Part shown: in pieces, positions 22,376 through 27,285 of the stretch
How positions within the stretch are numbered: position 1 is the first letter of the stretch
How the letters are laid out: every line of letters starts with the position of its first letter
Assembly (NCBI GenBank): GCA_900766165.1
Contig: CAAFUK010000064.1
Location: forward strand, 1-27,285
Direction: 5' to 3'
DNA length: 27,285 nucleotides
Source: an uncultured Collinsella sp.
GTDB taxonomy: Bacteria > Actinomycetota > Coriobacteriia > Coriobacteriales > Coriobacteriaceae
The notes under the pieces: model-generated
What the model was told of the DNA's origin: nothing
What the model saw: only the letters and a program-made list of their open reading frames with translations
The model's database searches: none
Position numbers and translations under genes: made by a program

Positions 22376-24406
22376 GTGGCAAACGAAAACGATTACGATG
22401 GCGGCGAGATTAAGATTCTCGAAGGTCTCGAGGCCGTTCGTAAGCGCCCGGGCATGTATATCGGCTCGACGAGCGCCAGCGGTCTGCATCACCTGGTGTG
22501 GGAGATCGTTGACAACTCCGTCGACGAGGCCATGGCCGGTTTCTGCACCGAGATCCAGGTGACGGTCCACGCCGACAACTCCATCACGGTCGTCGACAAC
22601 GGGCGCGGCATCCCCGTCGACGAGCACCCTGTTAAAAAGATCCCGACGCTCGAGGTCGTCATGACGATCTTGCACGCCGGCGGTAAGTTCGATAACTCGG
22701 CCTATAAGGTCTCGGGCGGCCTGCACGGCGTGGGCATCTCCGTCGTCAACGCACTGTCCAAGCGCGTGGTCGTTCAGGTTCGTCGCGATGGCAACACCTA
22801 CGAGATGGAGTTCTCGCGCGGCAAGACCGTCAAGAAGATGGAGGTCGTGGGCACCTCGGATTCGACGGGCACCACCGTCACCTTCTGGCCCGACGATGAG
22901 ATCTTCGAGACCTGCATCTACGATTTCGATACGCTGCACAACCGTCTGCAGGAGACGGCGTTCCTCAATAAGAACCTCAAAATCGTGCTGACCGACGAGC
23001 GCGAAGCGACTCCCCACGTGGAGGAGTTTTGCTACGAGGGCGGCATCATCGACTTCGTCAAGTTCCTCAACGAGGGCAAGGACGTCCCCGAGGCCTTTAA
23101 GGAGCCCATCTACATCGAGGGCAAATCGGACCCGGACGCGCCTGTGGCCAAGATGGGAGAGGTCGAGGTTTCCCTGCAGTGGAATAGCGGCTACGGCGAG
23201 AACGTCATGTCGTTTGCCAACGACATCTACACTCCCGAGGGCGGCATGCACCTTGAGGGCTTCCGCACCGCGCTCACCCGCGTGATCAACGATTACGCGC
23301 GCAAGCAGAACCTGCTCAAGGAAAAAGACGCCAACCTGACCGGCGACGATGTGCGCGAGGGCCTTTCGGCCGTTATCTCGGTCAAGCTGCCCGATCCGCA
23401 GTTTGAGGGCCAGACCAAGGCAAAGCTCGGCAGCTCCTATATGCGAGCGCTCACGCTCAAGATTGTGACCGACGGCCTTGTCGATTACCTCGAGGAGCAT
23501 CCCAAGCCCGCTCGCGAGATCGTCAAGAAGGCGCAACAGGCCTGCAAGGCGCGCAATGCCGCCCGCAAGGCGCGCGAGGCGACCCGCCGCAAGAGCCTGC
23601 TCGAGACGGCGTCCCTGCCCGGTAAGCTCGCTGACTGCTCGGTGCGCGATGCCGAGCTGACCGAGCTCTTCATCGTAGAGGGCGACTCGGCAGGCGGTTC
23701 GGCCAAGGACGGCCGTCGCCGAGACATCCAGGCGATTCTGCCCCTGCGCGGCAAGATTTTGAACGTCGAACGCGTTGGTGACCATCGCGCGTTCTCGAGT
23801 GACACCATTCAGTCGCTGATTACCGCGATCGGCTGCGGCGTCACGACGAGTGCCGGCGACGGCGGCGACTTCGATATCACCAAGGCGCGCTACCACAAGA
23901 TCATCATCATGACCGATGCAGACGTCGACGGTGCGCATATCCGCATCCTGCTGCTGACGTTCTTCTACAAGTACATGCGTCCGCTGATCGATGCCGGCTA
24001 CGTCTATGTTGCCTGCCCGCCCATCTTTGGCATTAAGGTGCGCAACAAGATCCACTACGTGTATCCCAACGGCCGCCAGCCCGAAGACGAGATCCTGCGC
24101 GACACCATCCAGAGTCTGGGCCTGAACCCCGACGATAACGACGAGGACGGCAAGGCCAAGGACGGCAAGATTACCAAGAAGCGCAAGGGCTATACCGTCC
24201 AGCGCTACAAGGGTCTGGGCGAGATGGACCCCAAGCAGCTTGCCTCGACGACGATGGACCCCAAGACCCGCATCCTGCAACGCGTGTCGATCGAGGACGC
24301 CGTGGTGGCGGACCGCGCCGTGCGCGAGCTCATGGGTTCCGAGGTCGGCTATCGCCGCGAGTACATTGAAAAACATGCGCATGACGCGCGTTTCCTTGAC
24401 GCTTAA
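22376..24406 (+). CDS. gyrB: DNA gyrase subunit B
   Basis: This 676-residue ATPase subunit of gyrase introduces negative supercoils together with GyrA. GHKL ATPase motifs are EIVDNSVDEAMAG, VDNGRGIPVDEHP and GGLHGVGISVVNALS. The TOPRIM motifs EGDSAGGSAKDGRRRDIQAILPLRGKILNVE and DADVDGAHI follow, then RYKGLGEM near the C-terminus. I use GTG 22376, preceded by AAGGAGG at four bases. The frame is open to a TTG at 22358, but that would place the Shine-Dalgarno inside the coding region. It lies 11 bp upstream of gyrA and probably shares its transcript. Confidence 0.96.
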   Translation: MANENDYDGGEIKILEGLEAVRKRPGMYIGSTSASGLHHLVWEIVDNSVDEAMAGFCTEIQVTVHADNSITVVDNGRGIPVDEHPVKKIPTLEVVMTILHAGGKFDNSAYKVSGGLHGVGISVVNALSKRVVVQVRRDGNTYEMEFSRGKTVKKMEVVGTSDSTGTTVTFWPDDEIFETCIYDFDTLHNRLQETAFLNKNLKIVLTDEREATPHVEEFCYEGGIIDFVKFLNEGKDVPEAFKEPIYIEGKSDPDAPVAKMGEVEVSLQWNSGYGENVMSFANDIYTPEGGMHLEGFRTALTRVINDYARKQNLLKEKDANLTGDDVREGLSAVISVKLPDPQFEGQTKAKLGSSYMRALTLKIVTDGLVDYLEEHPKPAREIVKKAQQACKARNAARKAREATRRKSLLETASLPGKLADCSVRDAELTELFIVEGDSAGGSAKDGRRRDIQAILPLRGKILNVERVGDHRAFSSDTIQSLITAIGCGVTTSAGDGGDFDITKARYHKIIIMTDADVDGAHIRILLLTFFYKYMRPLIDAGYVYVACPPIFGIKVRNKIHYVYPNGRQPEDEILRDTIQSLGLNPDDNDEDGKAKDGKITKKRKGYTVQRYKGLGEMDPKQLASTTMDPKTRILQRVSIEDAVVADRAVRELMGSEVGYRREYIEKHAHDARFLDA

Positions 24407-24417
24407 GAGGAGGTAAC

Positions 24418-27159
24418 GTGGCAGACGATATCAACAATAACGGGGGTATGGACGAGGCCGGCGATGCCGGTATGCCCGATGATCTGAAGCGCCTGCTTGC
24501 CCGTGCTGAGCAGGGCGAGGACGGCGACCCGGACGCCTATAACCCCGATGCCGATGATGATGAGGAAGAGGACGACGACGGTGAGCTCGAGGAGAGCTTT
24601 GGCGAAGTCGACCGTGGCGCCTCGGCCGGCGAGGATATCAACGGCGGCCAGCTCCAGATTTCGGAGTTTGGCCGCGAGATGAAGCAGTCGTTTATCGAGT
24701 ATTCGATGTCGGTTATCACGGCGCGCGCCCTGCCGGACGTGCGCGACGGCTTAAAGCCGGTACACCGCCGTATCCTGTATGCGATGAACGAGAGCGGCAT
24801 CTACCCCAACCGCCCACATAAGAAGTCGGCCTGGACGGTCGGCGAAGTTATCGGTAAGTACCACCCGCATGGCGACTCCGCGGTCTATGAGGCCATGGTC
24901 CGCCTGGCGCAGTGGTTCTCCATGCGCACGCCGCTCATCGACGGTCACGGCAACTTCGGTAACATCGACGGCGACGGCGCGGCGGCCATGCGTTACACCG
25001 AGAGCCGCCTGGCCAAGCCCGCCATGGAACTGCTGCGTGACTTGCAGAAGGATACCGTCGACTGGCAGCCCAACTACGACGAATCGCTCGCCGAGCCCGT
25101 GGCGCTGCCTGCGCGCTTCCCCAACCTGCTGGTCAACGGCAGCCAGGGCATCGCCGTCGGCATGGCCACCAACATCGCCCCGCATAACCTCACCGAGGCG
25201 ATCGAGGCCACCTGCTACCTGATCGACAACCCCGACGCCACCGTCGACGAGCTCATGCAGATCATGCCCGGTCCGGACTTCCCCACCGGCGCCATCATCA
25301 TGGGCAGCGCCGGCATTAAGCAGAGCTACGAGACCGGCCGCGGCTCCATTACCGTGCGCGCCAAGGCCCACGTGGAGTCCACCAAGACCGGCCGCAGCCG
25401 CTTGGTCTTTACCGAGATTCCCTACATGGTCAACAAGGGCACCCTGCAGGAGAAGATCGCCCAGCTCGTCAACGACAAGCGCATTGAGGGCATCTCGGAT
25501 ATGCGCGATGAGTCCAACCAGAAGGGCATCCGTCTGGTCATCGAGCTCAAGAAGGGCGTTATTCCGCAGGTCGTGCTCAACAACCTGTATAAGTACACCT
25601 CGCTGCAGACGACCTTTGGCGCCAACAACCTGGCGCTCGTCAACGGCGTTCCCAAATGCCTGAGCCTGCGCGAGATGCTGCAGCACTACATCGACCACCA
25701 GGTCGACGTCGTCACCCGACGCACCCGCTTCGACCTTAAGAAGGCCCAGGCCCGCGCGCATATCCTCGAGGGCTACCTGATGGCCCTTGACCATATCGAC
25801 GAGGTCATCAGCATCATCCGTTCCTCGCAGACCGATTCCGAGGCCAGCAGCCGCCTGATCGAGCGCTTTGGCTTTACGCCCGAGCAGACCACGGCCATCC
25901 TCGAGATGAAGCTGCGCCGCCTGACCGGCCTGGAGCGCGACAAGATTCAGGAAGAGCTGGACGGCCTGCGCCGCGCCATCGCCTACTACGAGGACCTGCT
26001 GGCGCACGAGGAGAAGATCCTGGGCGTCATTAAGGAAGAGATGCGCGAGATCTCCAAGAAGTTTGGCGATAAGCGCCGCACCGAGATCAGCCAGGTCGAG
26101 AAGGACCTAGACGTCGAGGACCTCATTGCCGACGAGGACATGGTCGTGACCATCACCCACACCGGCTATGTCAAGCGCATCCCGGTGGCCGCCTACCGCG
26201 CCCAGAAACGCGGCGGCAAGGGCGTGTCGGGCGTCAACCTCAAAGAGGACGATGTCATCGACGAGATGTTCATCGCGTCCACGCACGAGTACGTGCTGTT
26301 CTTCTCGAGCAAGGGCAAGGTTTATCGACTGAAGGTGCACGAGCTGCCGGTGGGTACGCGCCAGGCGCGCGGTACCGCGATCGTCAACCTGCTGCCCTTC
26401 GAGGAGGGCGAGAAGATCGCGAGCGTCATCAGCTGCCGCGAGTTCCCCGCCGACGAGTATCTGATGTTTGCCACCAAGAGCGGCATGGTCAAGAAGACCG
26501 TGATGAGCGCGTATGACCGCAGCCGCCGCGACGGCCTGATCGCTATCAACCTGCGTGACGACGACGCGCTGCTGAACGTCCGCCGCGTGCGCGAGGGCGA
26601 CAAGATTATCCTGGCCACCACCGCGGGCAAGGCAATCATGTTCTCCGAGGAGCAGGTGCGCGCCACCGGCCGCGATACCAGCGGCGTTCGCGGTATCGGT
26701 ATGAAGGACGGCGTGAGCGTTCTGGGCATGGAAGTCACTAACGGCAACGGCGATCTGTTCGTCATCACCGAGCGCGGCTACGGCAAGCGCACGCCGGTCG
26801 CGGACTACCCGGAGCAGAATCGCGGCGGCCAGGGCGTCTACACCATCCAAATGACCGAGCGTAAGGGCAACCTCGCGGCCATGAAGACGGTGGGCCCGCA
26901 GCACGAGCTGTTCATCGTGACGGAGGGCGCGACGGTCATTCGCGTCAAGACCGATGAGATCAGCCAGACTGGCCGCGCTACCCAGGGCGTCAAGATGATG
27001 ACCGTCGACGACAACGACCGCATCTGCGCCGTAGCCCGCATGACGGCCGCCAAAGAGAAGCCCGAAGGCGAAGGTGCCGAGGCCGCAGCCGACGCCGAAG
27101 AGGCCCCAGTCGACCTAGGCGACGGCAACGACATGCCAGAGGATCTCCTCGACGAGTAA
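24418..27159 (+). CDS. gyrA: DNA gyrase subunit A with acidic N-terminal extension
   Basis: This 913-residue cleavage subunit of gyrase has catalytic Tyr193 in AMRYTES. The quinolone region HPHGDSAVYEAMVR (149-162) has Ser and Glu at the two positions most often altered in resistance, so it looks wild-type for Gram-positives. The GyrA box QKRGGKG lies near 596, in the C-terminal wrapping domain. The first 77 or so residues before ISEFGREMKQSFIEYSMSV are an extra, very acidic segment (DDDEEEDDDGELEE) lacking in E. coli GyrA. The GTG start follows GAGGAGG at four bases and no internal start has comparable support. The C-terminus is also acidic. Confidence 0.96.
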   Translation: MADDINNNGGMDEAGDAGMPDDLKRLLARAEQGEDGDPDAYNPDADDDEEEDDDGELEESFGEVDRGASAGEDINGGQLQISEFGREMKQSFIEYSMSVITARALPDVRDGLKPVHRRILYAMNESGIYPNRPHKKSAWTVGEVIGKYHPHGDSAVYEAMVRLAQWFSMRTPLIDGHGNFGNIDGDGAAAMRYTESRLAKPAMELLRDLQKDTVDWQPNYDESLAEPVALPARFPNLLVNGSQGIAVGMATNIAPHNLTEAIEATCYLIDNPDATVDELMQIMPGPDFPTGAIIMGSAGIKQSYETGRGSITVRAKAHVESTKTGRSRLVFTEIPYMVNKGTLQEKIAQLVNDKRIEGISDMRDESNQKGIRLVIELKKGVIPQVVLNNLYKYTSLQTTFGANNLALVNGVPKCLSLREMLQHYIDHQVDVVTRRTRFDLKKAQARAHILEGYLMALDHIDEVISIIRSSQTDSEASSRLIERFGFTPEQTTAILEMKLRRLTGLERDKIQEELDGLRRAIAYYEDLLAHEEKILGVIKEEMREISKKFGDKRRTEISQVEKDLDVEDLIADEDMVVTITHTGYVKRIPVAAYRAQKRGGKGVSGVNLKEDDVIDEMFIASTHEYVLFFSSKGKVYRLKVHELPVGTRQARGTAIVNLLPFEEGEKIASVISCREFPADEYLMFATKSGMVKKTVMSAYDRSRRDGLIAINLRDDDALLNVRRVREGDKIILATTAGKAIMFSEEQVRATGRDTSGVRGIGMKDGVSVLGMEVTNGNGDLFVITERGYGKRTPVADYPEQNRGGQGVYTIQMTERKGNLAAMKTVGPQHELFIVTEGATVIRVKTDEISQTGRATQGVKMMTVDDNDRICAVARMTAAKEKPEGEGAEAAADAEEAPVDLGDGNDMPEDLLDE

Positions 27160-27198
27160 GAGGAACTAGCTGGTAGAAAATATCAGACCCCTTATATC

Positions 27199-27236
27199 GG
27201 CCGGGCGCGGACCGCCCGGCCCCCCCCCCTTTTTTT
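27199..27236 (+). terminator. Rho-independent terminator after gyrA
   Basis: A perfect 9-bp GC-rich stem (GGCCGGGCG, 27199-27207 with 27213-27221) has a 5-nt loop. It is followed by C residues to 27229 and seven T residues (27230-27236). The poly-C between stem and T-tract is unusual and may be a sequencing artefact. The rest of the window to 27285 is GC-rich low-complexity sequence in which I see no gene. Confidence 0.75.
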
Positions 27237-27285
27237 ATCCCTTGGCTTAGCCTCCGGCCCCCGCCCCCCGCGCGGCCGGGAGCCA

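Noticed and set aside
22325..24382. Leftward open frame of 685 codons opposite gyrB
   Set aside because: Antisense shadow of gyrB; no start signal or motif.
24862..24903. Quinolone-resistance change in GyrA
   Set aside because: The motif HPHGDSAVYEAMVR has the normal Ser and the Glu usual in Gram-positives.
24751..26007. Leftward open frame of 418 codons opposite gyrA
   Set aside because: Antisense shadow of gyrA; the protein would be low-complexity Leu/Val/Asp-rich with no domain.
27160..27285. tRNA-Ile/tRNA-Ala genes after gyrA, as in some Actinobacteria
   Set aside because: No cloverleaf arms or TTCGA loop could be found before the window ends; only a terminator is visible.

Overview
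The window carries a chromosomal replication origin of a high-GC Gram-positive bacterium. The gene order, actinobacterial-type genes (tandem WYL regulators, a DUF721 protein between recF and gyrB) and mixed GC content suggest the class Coriobacteriia, probably Collinsella or a close relative. That assignment is inferred from gene content and was not checked by a database search.

Layout. At the left end are leftward genes for an odd membrane protein with a split M28-peptidase-like domain and a small one-helix membrane protein (48-3473). Next come two overlapping rightward WYL regulators resembling PafB/PafC (3672-5598). They converge on a leftward ddl - exonuclease/DinG-helicase pair (5595-9448). 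A lone rlmN reads rightward (9534-10586). The leftward chromosome-segregation block follows: small membrane protein - parB - parA, three parS sites at an exact 39-bp pitch, and rsmG (10785-13599). The conserved leftward cluster rpmH-rnpA-yidD-yidC-jag (13696-15824) ends in a strong terminator.

Origin. Two non-coding segments (15825-16169 and 19263-19500) flank two rightward genes. One is an unusual GHKL-ATPase protein with a Gln/Pro/Met-rich linker and a C-terminal winged helix; the other is dnaA. A non-canonical DnaA-box-like nonamer, TTTTCAACA, occurs exactly four times between 16024 and 19286. The dnaA-dnaN gap also holds five consecutive DnaA-trio triplets and an AT-rich stretch, which points to it as the unwinding site. 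To the right lie dnaN, recF, a DUF721/DciA-like gene, a terminator, gyrB and gyrA, followed by a terminator and low-complexity sequence at the window edge.

Most genes are housekeeping: initiation (DnaA, a probable helicase loader), clamp, recombination, supercoiling, segregation (ParABS), ribosome/RNase P components and membrane insertion. The less ordinary features are the ATPase/winged-helix protein within the origin, the altered DnaA box alongside altered residues in the DnaA recognition motif, the evenly spaced parS array, a 12-bp palindrome at both ends of the par-rsmG-jag block, and the degenerate split M28-like protein.
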